DNA of 64,000 nucleotides from Acidovorax carolinensis (GCF_002157145.1 NZ_CP021361.1:3624501-3688500), one strand, 5' to 3'; counted from the first letter of the stretch, positions 54,378 to 63,139 are shown. The notes: a model not told the origin generated them from the letters alone. A program made the numbers and translations.

Positions 54378-55571
54378 ATGCACGTCCCACCCTGTCATGT
54401 CACCCACCTTGTCTATCGGCTTGCCACCGGTGGCATGGAAAACGTGGTGGTGCAACTCATCCGGCACTTGCCGCGCACATCGTTTCGGCACACCGTCATA
54501 GCGCTCTGTGACATCGACCCCGAGTTTGCCCGCCGTCTTGACGGAACGGCGGTAGAACTGATCGCGCTCAACAAGCCGCCGGGGCAGCCCTATGCCCTGT
54601 ATCCCACGGTCTATCGACTGTTGCGTCACCTGCGGCCCGACGTGCTGCACAGCTGCAACCTGGCAGCGCTGGAGTTCGTGCCCGTGGCGGCACTTGCGCA
54701 GGTTCCGCTGCGTGTGCATGTAGAGCACGGACTGGACTTGCTTGAAATCAATGGCAAAGCGGCGCGCTACCGCCTGCTCAGACGGCTCTACCGCCCGTTT
54801 GTGAACCAATATGTAGCCGTGTCGGTGGACCAGGCGCGCCAGTGTGCGCAGTTAGGAGCGGCAGCCGAGCGCGTGCATCTGATCCCCAATGGCGTGGACA
54901 CACGCGTGTTTCGTCCGCGCACCAGCGGCGATCCCTTGCCAGTGGGCTTTCCGTTCCAGCGCGAACAGCACTGGGTCATTGGCACGGTGGGGCGCCAGGC
55001 GGATATCAAGAACCCCTTGCTGCTGGTGGACGCCTTTGTCCAGCTGGCGCATTCGGGCGCTCCCGGCTCGGAACGCCTCAGGCTGGCCATGGTCGGGGAC
55101 GGGCCATTGCACCGCGAGATTGCGCAGCGCCTGCACAACGCAGGGTTGAGCGACCGCGCCTGGCTGCCGGGCGCGCGTTCGGACATTGCCGACATCCTGA
55201 GAGCCTTCGACTGTTTCGTCCTCCCTTCGCTTTCCGAAGCGACGTCTTGCGCCCTCCAGGAGGCCATGGCCACGGGCCTGGCCATTGTGGCCACCGACGT
55301 GGGCGGAAACGCGGACGTCCTGGACCAGGGCCGGTGCGGCAGCCTGGTGCCCTCGGGCGACGTCACCGCACTGGCGACCGAACTGCAGCGGCTTAGCCAA
55401 TCGGGCCAACCGAACGCCCAGGCGCAAGAAGCGCTCACATCGGTGCAGCGCCGATACAGCCTTGAGACGGTGATCCAGCGCTATGGCGACCTCTTCCTGA
55501 ACGCGCCCGCCCATGCCCCCCGTGACGCATGGGCGCAGCAGCCCGCACCCCCTCAAGACAGCTTGCATTGA
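54378..55571 (+). CDS. Glycosyltransferase, TIGR03088 (PEP-CTERM/XrtA-associated) type
   Basis: 397 residues. GT-B fold of family 4: VYRLATGGMENVVVQLI, RPDVLHSCNLAALEFVPVA, VHVEHGLDLLEINGKAARYRLLRRLYRPF, IPNGVDTRVFRP, the donor-binding VGRQADIKNPLLLVDAF and FVLPSLSEATSCALQEAMATGLAIVATDVGGN with the EX7E-type motif. These segments, especially HGLDLLE...ARYRLLRRL, match the glycosyltransferases of XrtA exopolysaccharide clusters. It would add a sugar to the lipid-linked EPS precursor in the cytoplasm. First of two rightward glycosyltransferase genes. Confidence 0.87.
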   Translation: MHVPPCHVTHLVYRLATGGMENVVVQLIRHLPRTSFRHTVIALCDIDPEFARRLDGTAVELIALNKPPGQPYALYPTVYRLLRHLRPDVLHSCNLAALEFVPVAALAQVPLRVHVEHGLDLLEINGKAARYRLLRRLYRPFVNQYVAVSVDQARQCAQLGAAAERVHLIPNGVDTRVFRPRTSGDPLPVGFPFQREQHWVIGTVGRQADIKNPLLLVDAFVQLAHSGAPGSERLRLAMVGDGPLHREIAQRLHNAGLSDRAWLPGARSDIADILRAFDCFVLPSLSEATSCALQEAMATGLAIVATDVGGNADVLDQGRCGSLVPSGDVTALATELQRLSQSGQPNAQAQEALTSVQRRYSLETVIQRYGDLFLNAPAHAPRDAWAQQPAPPQDSLH

Positions 55572-55647
55572 CCCCCATGCAAAGAAGCTGATTCACAAAC
55601 CGTATCGCCCCCTCTTTGCGTCCGAACGTCACCATTTTTCTATCGCC

Positions 55648-56829
55648 ATGAAAATACTTACGTTCTCTACCCTCTACCCCAATGCCGTCAAACAGCACCA
55701 CGGGATCTTCACGGAAACTGCGCTGAAGAAGGTCATGGAGACGGGCACGATCGAAACGGTGGTGGTGGCCCCGGTGCCGTGGTTTCCGTTCAAGCACAAG
55801 ATGTTCGGCGACTATGCAGGTTTTGCGAAAGTGCCCAAAGAGGAAATGCGCATGGGCGTGCGCGTGTTGCACCCCCGGTACTTTCTGCCCCCCAAGATGG
55901 GCATGCATGTTGCGCCGTTTCTGATGGCCCTGGCGTCCAGGCCCGCGATAGCCAGACTGATGGACGAAGGCTTCGATTTTGACGTCATCGATGCGCATTA
56001 CTTTTACCCCGATGGGGTCGCAGCAACGCTGCTGGGGCGCTATTTCAACAAGCCGGTTGTCATCAGCGCCCTCGGAACCGACATCAACCTGATCCCCAAG
56101 TTTTACCTGCCGCGGAAAATGATCCTCTGGGCAGGAAAAAATGCTGCGGCCGTCGTGACGGTCTGTGAAGCGCTGAAGACTGAACTGAAAAAGATTGGCT
56201 TGGCGCGCGAAGACATCATGCCGCTGCGCAACGGTGTCGATCTGGAATTGTTCCAGCCAGTCGACAGGCTCGTCACGCGGTCAGAGCTGGGAATCAGCGG
56301 CTTTACCTTGCTGTCGGTGGGTTACCTGGTGGCACGCAAAGGGCATCACCGCGCCATTGCTGCGCTTCAGTTGATGCCCGACGTCACCCTTGCCATCGCA
56401 GGCGGCGGCCCCGACGAATACAAACTCAAAAAACTGGCCATGGATCTCGGTGTTCAGAACCGCGTCAAGTTTCTGGGTGTGCTGTCGCAAAAAGAGCTTT
56501 GCCGGTACTACGGTGCGTGCGACGCCCTGGTTTTGGCCTCGAGCCGGGAAGGCTGGGCCAACGTGCTCCTGGAGTCGATGGCATGCGGCACCCCCGTGGT
56601 CGCCAGCAACATATGGGGAACACCCGAGGTCATTACCTCACCAGAGGCCGGTGTGCTGATGCCCAGCAATACGCCGGCCGGCATTGCCCAGGCGGTGGCG
56701 CACCTGCGCAGCAACTACCCTTTGCACACAACCACCCGCGCCTATGCCGAACGATTCAGCTGGTCCGACACCACGGCGAAAAAAGTAGGGATCTACAGCC
56801 GCGTGCGCCAGCAATCAGCATCCGTGTAG
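55648..56829 (+). CDS. Glycosyltransferase family 4 protein
   Basis: 393 residues from ATG 55648 (MKILTFSTLYPNAVKQHHG). GT4 features: HHGIFTETALKKV, DVIDAHYFYPDG, VISALGTDINLIPKFYLPR, LRNGVDLELFQP, LLSVGYLVARKGHHRAIAAL, IAGGGPDEYKLKKLA and LVLASSREGWANVLLESMACGTPVVASN. Codon use is visibly less GC-rich than in neighbours (many AAA, TTT, ATC/ATT alternations), which may indicate transfer with an EPS locus. Likely a cytoplasmic EPS sugar transferase working with the preceding gene, 76 bp upstream. Confidence 0.9.
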   Translation: MKILTFSTLYPNAVKQHHGIFTETALKKVMETGTIETVVVAPVPWFPFKHKMFGDYAGFAKVPKEEMRMGVRVLHPRYFLPPKMGMHVAPFLMALASRPAIARLMDEGFDFDVIDAHYFYPDGVAATLLGRYFNKPVVISALGTDINLIPKFYLPRKMILWAGKNAAAVVTVCEALKTELKKIGLAREDIMPLRNGVDLELFQPVDRLVTRSELGISGFTLLSVGYLVARKGHHRAIAALQLMPDVTLAIAGGGPDEYKLKKLAMDLGVQNRVKFLGVLSQKELCRYYGACDALVLASSREGWANVLLESMACGTPVVASNIWGTPEVITSPEAGVLMPSNTPAGIAQAVAHLRSNYPLHTTTRAYAERFSWSDTTAKKVGIYSRVRQQSASV

Positions 56830-56906
56830 TGAGTTTTTATAGGGCAGCCGGACTGGCAATCGCCCGTGTTTGACGACGCACGCCCCCGCCATCCACCCCA
56901 TAGCAC

Positions 56907-57869
56907 TCAGGTCAACAGCGCCACCGCCCCCGAAAAGCTCAAGAACGCCAGCGCCGTGGACACCAGAATGATGCGCGCGATGCGCCCGTTGTGGGCGCCG
57001 AAGCGCTCGGCCAGCAGCGACACATTGCTGGCGCTGGGCAGGGCGGCCAGCAGCACCAGCACCGTGAGCGCAAATGGCGCAAGCGGCACACCCACGGCGA
57101 TGGCTGCCGTACCCACGGCCCACACCAGCAGCGGGTGCAACAGCAGTTTGGCCAGGGCAATGGGCACGTAGTCGCGCACCAGCACGCGTTCGTGCTGGTT
57201 CATCTGCGAGCGCGCCAGCACGGCACCGATGGTGAACAGCGCCACGGGCGAGGCGGCGTCGGCCAGCATGCCCACGGTCTTGTCGGCCGGGCCGGGCAGG
57301 GTGAACTGCAGTGCCGAGGCCAGCGCCCCCAGCGCAATCGACCAGGGCATGGGGTTGGTGGCCATGCCCCGCAAGGCACTCTTCAGCGCCACCGCCACGC
57401 CATGCGTGCCAGCGCCGTCCAGGCGCGACAGGGCAATGCACAGCGACGTGGTGATCACCATATCCAGCACGATGGTGAGGATGACTGGCCCCGCGCTCTG
57501 CGCACCCAGCAACGCCACCAACAGCGGCACACCCATGAAGCCGGTGTTGGGAAAGGCGGCCACCAGCGCGCCAAAGGCGGCGTCGTTCCAGCCGATGCGC
57601 GCATTGCGTGTGAGGGCCACCGTGCCGCCCACCATGACCAGTGCGCACAGCAGGTACACGCCGGCCACGGCCGGGTCGAGCAGCTGCCCGATGGGGGTGC
57701 TGGCGCCAAAGCGGTACAGCATGCAGGGCAGCGCAAAGTACAGCACGAAAGCGTTCAGGCCCGGAATGGCCGGTTGCGGCAACACGCCGCTGCGCGCGGC
57801 CAGGTAGCCGCAGAGCACGAGCGCGAAGAAAGGAAAGGTAACAACCAGAACAGACAGCACGGCGGGCAT
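56907..57869 (-). CDS. AEC-family transporter (auxin efflux carrier type)
   Basis: 320 residues with about ten membrane helices in the inverted-repeat AEC arrangement (LSVLVVTFPFFALVLCGYLAARSG at the start; AFPNTGFMGVPLLVALLG, the conserved N-x-G-F-M-G-x-P motif; ALPSASNVSLLAERFGA in the second half). It exports or imports carboxylates such as malate or other small acids. Single gene, convergent with the glycosyltransferases and divergent from rep; no substrate clue. Confidence 0.9.
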   Translation of the reverse strand: MPAVLSVLVVTFPFFALVLCGYLAARSGVLPQPAIPGLNAFVLYFALPCMLYRFGASTPIGQLLDPAVAGVYLLCALVMVGGTVALTRNARIGWNDAAFGALVAAFPNTGFMGVPLLVALLGAQSAGPVILTIVLDMVITTSLCIALSRLDGAGTHGVAVALKSALRGMATNPMPWSIALGALASALQFTLPGPADKTVGMLADAASPVALFTIGAVLARSQMNQHERVLVRDYVPIALAKLLLHPLLVWAVGTAAIAVGVPLAPFALTVLVLLAALPSASNVSLLAERFGAHNGRIARIILVSTALAFLSFSGAVALLT

Positions 57870-58009
57870 TCTCGCAGGCCGGGGCTGCGCGGGCGCCGCT
57901 TCGCCATGTGAAATTTTTTACGCCTGCGATGGGCGCAGCCGCTCGACCCGGCTCTGTATCATTGCGCGCTCTGTCGTCCCCCGCTTCGCGCTCTCGCTCC
58001 CTCCTCCCC

Positions 58010-60091
58010 ATGTCCGCCGGTCTCAACCTCGCCCAGCTCCAGGCTGTCCATTACACCGACGGTGCCTGCCTGGTGCTGGCCGGTGCCGGCTCGGGCAAGA
58101 CGCGGGTGATCACGCACAAGATCGCACACATGATCGAGCGCGGCATGGAGCCCAAGCGCATCGCCGCCATCACCTTCACCAACAAGGCCGCCGCCGAAAT
58201 GCGCGAGCGCGCCAAGGGCCTGATCGGGCGCCGTGCCAAGGATGTGCTGGTGTGCACCTTCCACGCCCTGGGCGTGCGCATGGTGCGCGAAGACGGCGCG
58301 GTGCTAGGCCTCAAACCCCAGTTCAGCATCATGGATGCCGATGACGTGGCCGGCATTTTGAAAGACGCAGCCGGCGGCACCACCGACCTGGCCACGGCGC
58401 GCCAGTGGCAGTGGACCATCAGCAAGTGGAAGAACATGGGCCTGACCTCCGGGCAGGCGCTGGCCCAGGCGACGGATGACAATGAGCGCAGCATTGCCGT
58501 GGTGATGGCGCGCTACGAAGAGCGCCTGGCGGCCTACCAGAGCGTGGATTTTGACGACCTCATCGGCATGCCGCTCAAGCTGCTGCGCGACTTTCCCGAG
58601 GTGCGCGCCAAATGGCAGGCGGCCCTGGCCCATGTGCTGGTCGATGAATACCAGGACACCAATGCCACCCAGTACGAACTGCTCAAGCTGCTGGTGGGCG
58701 AGCGCGGCCACTTCACCGCCGTGGGCGACGATGACCAGTCCATCTATGGCTGGCGCGGCGCCACGCTCGACAACCTCAAGAAGCTGCCGCTGGACTACCC
58801 CGCGCTCAAGGTCATCAAGCTGGAGCAGAACTACCGCTCCACCAGCGCCATCCTGCGCGCGGCCAACAACGTGATCGGGCCCAACCCCAAGCTGTTTCCC
58901 AAGACGCTGTTCAGCGAACTGGGCGAGGGCGATCCGGTGCGCGTGGTCGATGCCGATACCGAAGAGCACGAGGCCGACCGCGCCGTGGCCCGCATCCAGA
59001 GCCTGCGCGCTGCCGCCAACCCGCCGCCTGCGTGGAAGGACTTCGCCATCCTGTACCGCGCCAACCACCAGGCCAAGCCGTTCGAGAAGGCGCTGCGCAG
59101 GGCGAACATTCCGTACAAGGTGTCGGGCGGCACCAGCTTTTTCGACCGCGCCGAAATCAAGGACCTGTGCGCCTGGTTTCGCCTGTGGATCAACAACGAC
59201 GACGACCCGGCATTTTTGCGCGCCATCGGCAGCCCCAAACGTGGCATCGGCCACACCACGCTGGCCGCTTTAGGCGCGTTTGCCACGCAGCACAAGCAAA
59301 GCATGTTTGGCGCGCTGTTCAACGGCATGCTGCCCGCGGCCGTGCCCAAACGCGCGCTCGATGGCCTGCACGAGTTTGGCCGCTACATCAACGACCTGGA
59401 GCACCGCGCCCGCCACACGCATGGCGCCGAAGCTTCGCGCGCCTTTCTGGCCGACTGGCTCAAGGAAATCGGCTACGAGCAGCACCTGTACGACGGTGAA
59501 GACAGCGAAAAAGTGGCCGCCGCCCGCTGGACCAACGTGCTGGAGTTTTGCGACTGGATGGCCCAGCGCGCCGGCGGCCAGATCGACGACACCGCAGGCG
59601 CCGTGGTGGCCAAGGAGACCAAGAGCCTGCTGGAGGTGTCGCAGACCATTGCGCTGCTCTCCACCATCAGCGAGCGCGAGCAGGAGCAGGACATGGTCAC
59701 GCTCTCCACGCTGCACGCCAGCAAGGGGCTGGAATGGCCGCATGTCATTTTGGTGGGCGTCACCGAGGGCATGCTGCCCTTCAAGCTCGACGACGACGAA
59801 GGCCGCCAGCTCAAGGTGGCCGACGACACCCTGCAGCGCCTGCAGGAAGAGCGCCGCCTCATGTATGTAGGCATCACCCGCGCCCAGCGCACGCTGGCCG
59901 TGAGCTGGACCAAAAAGCGCAAGAAGGGTCGCGAAATGGTGGCCGCGCGGCCCAGCCGCTTCATTGCCGAGATGGGCCTGGACAAGGCCACCACGCGCGA
60001 AGACCCGCGCGAAAAACTCAAGGCTCTGCGCGCCGAATTTGCCGCCAAGGCCCAGGCCGCCAGCGCCGCCAATGCGGCCCCCACGGCATGA
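58010..60091 (+). CDS. rep: UvrD/Rep-type ATP-dependent DNA helicase
   Basis: 693 residues from ATG 58010 (MSAGLNLAQLQAVHYTDGACLVLAGAGSGKTRV, read in parts; the LNLAQLQAV Q-motif and AGAGSGKT Walker A are clear). Further motifs: AITFTNKAAAEMRERA (Ia), VDEYQDTNATQYELL (II), VGDDDQSIYGWRGA (III), LEQNYRST (IV), VTLSTLHASKGLEWPHV (V) and RLMYVGITRAQ (VI). Length and the KKRKKGREMVAARPSRF tail fit Rep rather than UvrD. It clears protein blocks ahead of forks. Its TGA overlaps the ATG of the next gene. Confidence 0.92.
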   Translation: MSAGLNLAQLQAVHYTDGACLVLAGAGSGKTRVITHKIAHMIERGMEPKRIAAITFTNKAAAEMRERAKGLIGRRAKDVLVCTFHALGVRMVREDGAVLGLKPQFSIMDADDVAGILKDAAGGTTDLATARQWQWTISKWKNMGLTSGQALAQATDDNERSIAVVMARYEERLAAYQSVDFDDLIGMPLKLLRDFPEVRAKWQAALAHVLVDEYQDTNATQYELLKLLVGERGHFTAVGDDDQSIYGWRGATLDNLKKLPLDYPALKVIKLEQNYRSTSAILRAANNVIGPNPKLFPKTLFSELGEGDPVRVVDADTEEHEADRAVARIQSLRAAANPPPAWKDFAILYRANHQAKPFEKALRRANIPYKVSGGTSFFDRAEIKDLCAWFRLWINNDDDPAFLRAIGSPKRGIGHTTLAALGAFATQHKQSMFGALFNGMLPAAVPKRALDGLHEFGRYINDLEHRARHTHGAEASRAFLADWLKEIGYEQHLYDGEDSEKVAAARWTNVLEFCDWMAQRAGGQIDDTAGAVVAKETKSLLEVSQTIALLSTISEREQEQDMVTLSTLHASKGLEWPHVILVGVTEGMLPFKLDDDEGRQLKVADDTLQRLQEERRLMYVGITRAQRTLAVSWTKKRKKGREMVAARPSRFIAEMGLDKATTREDPREKLKALRAEFAAKAQAASAANAAPTA

Positions 60092-60588
60092 AGCGACCGC
60101 CTGAAAGACCGATGCTTCAGCCCTCCATCCGGCCCACGATTGCTTTTATTTTGATAGCTATCAGCGCTTGTCCTACAAGCGTCATAGGCCAAAATGACCC
60201 AAAATCCACGGCAGCTTGCCCGGCGGCGGCCGACATGACGCACCAGCACCTGCAGGGCCGATGGCACGCCACGCTGCAGCCCGCCACACCCGGTGTGGTG
60301 CCCCAACCCGCCACGACGGCCGTGCTGCAACTGGGCCCCCATCCCGAGCTGGCCGAAAGTGTGCGCGGCACCCTACAGCGCGGCGAAACCCGTGCGCAAC
60401 TGAGCGGCGATGTGGATGCAGGCGAGCTGACCCTGGAAGAATCAATCAACGGCACCAACATCAGCGCCACCTGGACAGGCCAGGTGGTCGACGGAAGTTG
60501 TGGCAAGGAAATACACGGAACATGGACCAACGCCCACCCCACCACCACCCTGCCTTTCATACTGCGCAAGCAGGCGGGCTGGCAATGA
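60088..60588 (+). CDS. Small secreted/lipoprotein-like protein of unknown function
   Basis: 166 residues. The ATG overlaps the rep stop (ATGA), and its TGA overlaps the pldA ATG, so it is translationally embedded between them. The signal region IRPTIAFILIAISACPTS includes a lipobox-like ISAC, followed by a soluble domain (MTHQHLQGRWHATLQ, AQLSGDVDAGELTLEESINGTNISATWTGQV, IHGTWTNAHP) that looks like a beta-barrel-type stress or inhibitor domain. The hydrophobic core is encoded by a family A palindromic repeat. No family recognised; envelope location is inferred. Confidence 0.75.
   Translation: MKRPPERPMLQPSIRPTIAFILIAISACPTSVIGQNDPKSTAACPAAADMTHQHLQGRWHATLQPATPGVVPQPATTAVLQLGPHPELAESVRGTLQRGETRAQLSGDVDAGELTLEESINGTNISATWTGQVVDGSCGKEIHGTWTNAHPTTTLPFILRKQAGWQ
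60146..60194 (+). repeat. Palindromic repeat family A, copy 12 (forms the signal peptide of the small protein)
   Basis: TATTTTGATAGCTATCAGCG, CTTGTCCTACAAG, CGTCATAGGCCAAAATG. Translated in the same phase as the DsbD and SDR copies, giving FILIAISACPTSVIGQN. Confidence 0.8.
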
Positions 60589-61802
60589 GCGCGCGCCATG
60601 GCGCCGCCCTGGCGCTGGCGCTGCTGGCACCGGCCGGCGCCGCCCTGGCCCAGCAGACGCCGGCCGCCGGCAACGCAACAACCACCTCGGCGCCCACCAG
60701 CGCCGACACCGCATGGCGCCGGTGCGCAGCCCTGGGCGACGACAACCAGGCACGCCTGGCCTGTTTCGACCAGTGGGCTGGCCAGCAGGCCTGGCAGGCG
60801 CCCGGGGCTTCGGCCAAAGCAGGTGCAGCGGGCGCAGCGGGTGCAGCCGTCCAGCAGGGCGCCGACGCCTCGGCGGTTGCGCTGCCGGTGGACACCCGGC
60901 TGCCGGCCACCCGCATCATCGATGTGTCGAGCACCGCAGGTTGCCGGGACACGCAGTACAGCGACATCTCGCGCTTTTGGGAGCTGGAATCGGGCAGTGA
61001 CTGCGGCACGTTCAGCTTTCGCGGCTACCGGCCCATCACCGTGTCGGTGGTCGCATCGAGCAGCGTGAACCGCCAGCCCAGCTCGGACGCCGAGGGGCGA
61101 ACCGCCACCGAAGCCACGCCCTACCGGCGCACCGAGAACCGCATCCAGCTGTCGGTGCGCACGAAAATCGCCCAGGGCATGCTTACCCGGGGCCACCCCA
61201 CACTCAAGGATTCGCTGTGGTTTGGCTACACGCAGCAGTCGCACTGGCAGCTGTTCAGCTCCAATATATCGCGCCCCTTCCGCACCACGGATCACGAGCC
61301 CGAGGTGATTTACGTGTATCCCACCGATGCGCAACTGCCCTTTGGATGGCGCTGGCGCTACAGCGGCGCCGGGCTGGTGCACCAGTCCAACGGCCAGAGC
61401 AACCCCTTGTCGCGCAGCTGGAACCGCGTCTATCTCATGACTGGCATGGAGCTGGACAACCGCTGGAACGTGCGTGCACGCGTCTGGAAGCGTCTGTCCG
61501 AAAACAGCACCAACGACGACAACCCCCGCATCAGTGACTACATCGGCCGCGGCGAGGTGCAGGTGTTCTGGAACATGGACAAGGACAACACCCTGGGCGC
61601 CACGGTGCGCCACTCGCTGTCCAGCACCGGGCGCGGCTCGGCCCGGCTGGAATGGCTGCAAACCCTGGGCACCGGCCTGGGCGGCGGCAAAAGCAACCTG
61701 CGCCTGCACACCCAGCTGTTCAGCGGCTACGGCGACAGCATGATCGACTACAACCACAAGCGCACCGTGTTCAGCCTGGGGTTGAGCCTGGTGGATTTTT
61801 AG
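60585..61802 (+). CDS. pldA: Outer-membrane phospholipase A
   Basis: 405 residues from ATG 60585. Signal peptide (AALALALLAPAGAALA), a variable N-terminal part with paired cysteines (WRRCAALGDDNQARLACFDQW), then the OMPLA barrel: LWFGYTQQSHWQLF, FRTTDHEPEVIY, GAGLVHQSNGQSNPLSRSWNRVYL containing the catalytic His-x-Ser and the downstream Asn, and a C-terminal aromatic residue (LSLVDF) for outer-membrane insertion. It hydrolyses phospholipids that reach the outer leaflet. Translation is coupled to the small upstream gene. Confidence 0.93.
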   Translation: MSARHGAALALALLAPAGAALAQQTPAAGNATTTSAPTSADTAWRRCAALGDDNQARLACFDQWAGQQAWQAPGASAKAGAAGAAGAAVQQGADASAVALPVDTRLPATRIIDVSSTAGCRDTQYSDISRFWELESGSDCGTFSFRGYRPITVSVVASSSVNRQPSSDAEGRTATEATPYRRTENRIQLSVRTKIAQGMLTRGHPTLKDSLWFGYTQQSHWQLFSSNISRPFRTTDHEPEVIYVYPTDAQLPFGWRWRYSGAGLVHQSNGQSNPLSRSWNRVYLMTGMELDNRWNVRARVWKRLSENSTNDDNPRISDYIGRGEVQVFWNMDKDNTLGATVRHSLSSTGRGSARLEWLQTLGTGLGGGKSNLRLHTQLFSGYGDSMIDYNHKRTVFSLGLSLVDF

Positions 61803-62192
61803 CGTACATCCCCCTGAGGCGCTTGCGCGCCTTCCCCCTTCTCTCGAATTGCTGCGCAATCCGGGAAGGGGGACGACGCCCTCGCTGCGGGGCGGCCCTT
61901 GCTCGGCGTCCCGCGCCTGGGGCGCGCCAGTATCGTGCGCCGCTGCCCCTTGCGCGCTGTGGAGAGTCCGGAGCAAAGGCCATCAGCGCACAAGGCCCCA
62001 AACTCACTCACAACTCGTTACGACATCGTCCTCAGGTTTTGCGCACTCCTGCCGACGCGCCGCCACAATGGCACGCGCACAGACGCCGGCATGGCCCCTG
62101 CGGAAGGCTCCCGAAAAGAGCTGTTTTCCCGCCCTTTACCCGCCTTTGCCTGCGCCGTGCGCCCTCGACAATGCCGCTAAAGAGGAACTCCC
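61803..62192. repeat. GC-rich repeat region downstream of pldA; remainder of gap holds nothing recognised
   Basis: 61810-61930 has the look of a dispersed Comamonadaceae intergenic repeat: CCCCTGAGGCGCTTGCGCGC, then nested arms CCCCCTTC (61834-61841)/GAAGGGGG (61865-61872) and ATTGC/GCAAT (61848-61860), followed by GACGACGCCCTCGCTGCGGG. It begins 7 bp after the pldA stop and could terminate transcription. The rest, to 62192, has no gene; GAGGAAC before 62193 is the Shine-Dalgarno of the next gene. Confidence 0.55.
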
Positions 62193-62579
62193 ATGGACAT
62201 GCAATACCAGCTCAAGGCAGGCAGCTACTACCTGTACGACATGCGTGACACCCCCAGCGCTGTCACGGGCGAGCGCCGGTTCAAGCTGAAAACCGACACG
62301 GTGGCGATTGCATTCGATGTGCACACAGGCGAGGTGCACCAGCACGGCAGCCCCACGCGCATCCAGTCGTGGGCCAACAACACGCGGCGGCGCCTGCGCG
62401 CAGCGGGCGCCCAAGATGTGGCCAACGACATCGTGGTGGTGTCGGGCCCGCTGCCGGTGGACGAGCTCAACAAATGCCTGTGGGTGAACGGCTATGTGCG
62501 GCGCATGTTCAAGCGCCTTGCCAGCCTGCCGCACGGCAAGCTGCAGCGCACGGCGGAACCGTTTCGCAAGGCCGCCTGA
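62193..62579 (+). CDS. Conserved hypothetical protein
   Basis: 128 residues, strong AGAGGAAC ribosome-binding site. No recognised domain. The first half is mixed beta (MQYQLKAGSYYLYDMRD, TVAIAFDVHTGEVHQHGSP), the second half basic and helical (NNTRRRLRAAGAQDVAND, VDELNKCLWVNGYVRRMFKRL). No signal peptide or membrane segment. The gene stands alone, ends at a perfect terminator hairpin, and has normal codon usage for the window, so it is very likely real. Function not inferable. Confidence 0.75.
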   Translation: MDMQYQLKAGSYYLYDMRDTPSAVTGERRFKLKTDTVAIAFDVHTGEVHQHGSPTRIQSWANNTRRRLRAAGAQDVANDIVVVSGPLPVDELNKCLWVNGYVRRMFKRLASLPHGKLQRTAEPFRKAA

Positions 62580-62613
62580 AGCCGCCCAAGCCTTTACTCT
62601 CCTCTCTTCCAAC

Positions 62614-62642
62614 GCCAAGGGCCGCTGTCAGCGGCCCTTGGC
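62614..62642. terminator. Bidirectional hairpin terminator
   Basis: GCCAAGGGCCGC-TGTCA-GCGGCCCTTGGC, a perfect 12-bp stem with a 5-base loop between convergent genes (stops at 62579 and 62654). T-tracts are weak (CTTTACTCTCC on one side), so termination is inferred from position and stem strength. Confidence 0.7.
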
Positions 62643-62653
62643 GCATCTGCGGC

Positions 62654-63139
62654 TCAGGCTGCCACGTCTGCGGCACCTTGCTCCACATCGTCCTCCTGCT
62701 CCGGCACCTCGGGGTGCTTCACGATGGTCACCGGCACCGGGCTGGAATGCGCCAGCTCTTGCGACACCGATCCCAGCAACGCACTGCTGATGGCGCCCTG
62801 GCCGCGCGCACCGATGATGACCATGTCGCAGCCTGAGCTTTCGATGATGTCCACCAGCACATGCGCCGGGTCGCCCACGCCCACGGCGGTTTCGCAGCTC
62901 AAGCCGGCCGCCTGCAGCAGCACGCGGGCCGGGGCCATCAAGTGCTCACCCGCCTCCACGCTGGCAGCGGCGATCAGGTCGGGGTCGCGCGACACCACCA
63001 GTTCATACAGCGACGCGGGTTCTTGCACATTGGCCAGCACCACGCTGGCGCGCAGGCCGTCCTGCACCAGCCGCAGCACATGGTGCACGGCGTCGAGCGA
63101 GAGGGCCGAGCCATCCACGGCGATGAGTATCTTGATCAT
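62654..63139 (-). CDS. Universal stress protein (UspA family)
   Basis: 161 residues from ATG 63139, with AAGGAG 8 bp upstream. UspA fold: IKILIAVDGSALSLDAVHHVL at the N-terminus and the ATP-binding motif IIGARGQGAISSALLGSVSQEL (G-2x-G-9x-G-S) near the C-terminus, so it is of the ATP-binding type. The tail is acidic (PEQEDDVEQGAADVAA). Cytoplasmic stress-responsive protein; divergent from tgt with a 103-bp gap. Confidence 0.93.
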   Translation of the reverse strand: MIKILIAVDGSALSLDAVHHVLRLVQDGLRASVVLANVQEPASLYELVVSRDPDLIAAASVEAGEHLMAPARVLLQAAGLSCETAVGVGDPAHVLVDIIESSGCDMVIIGARGQGAISSALLGSVSQELAHSSPVPVTIVKHPEVPEQEDDVEQGAADVAA

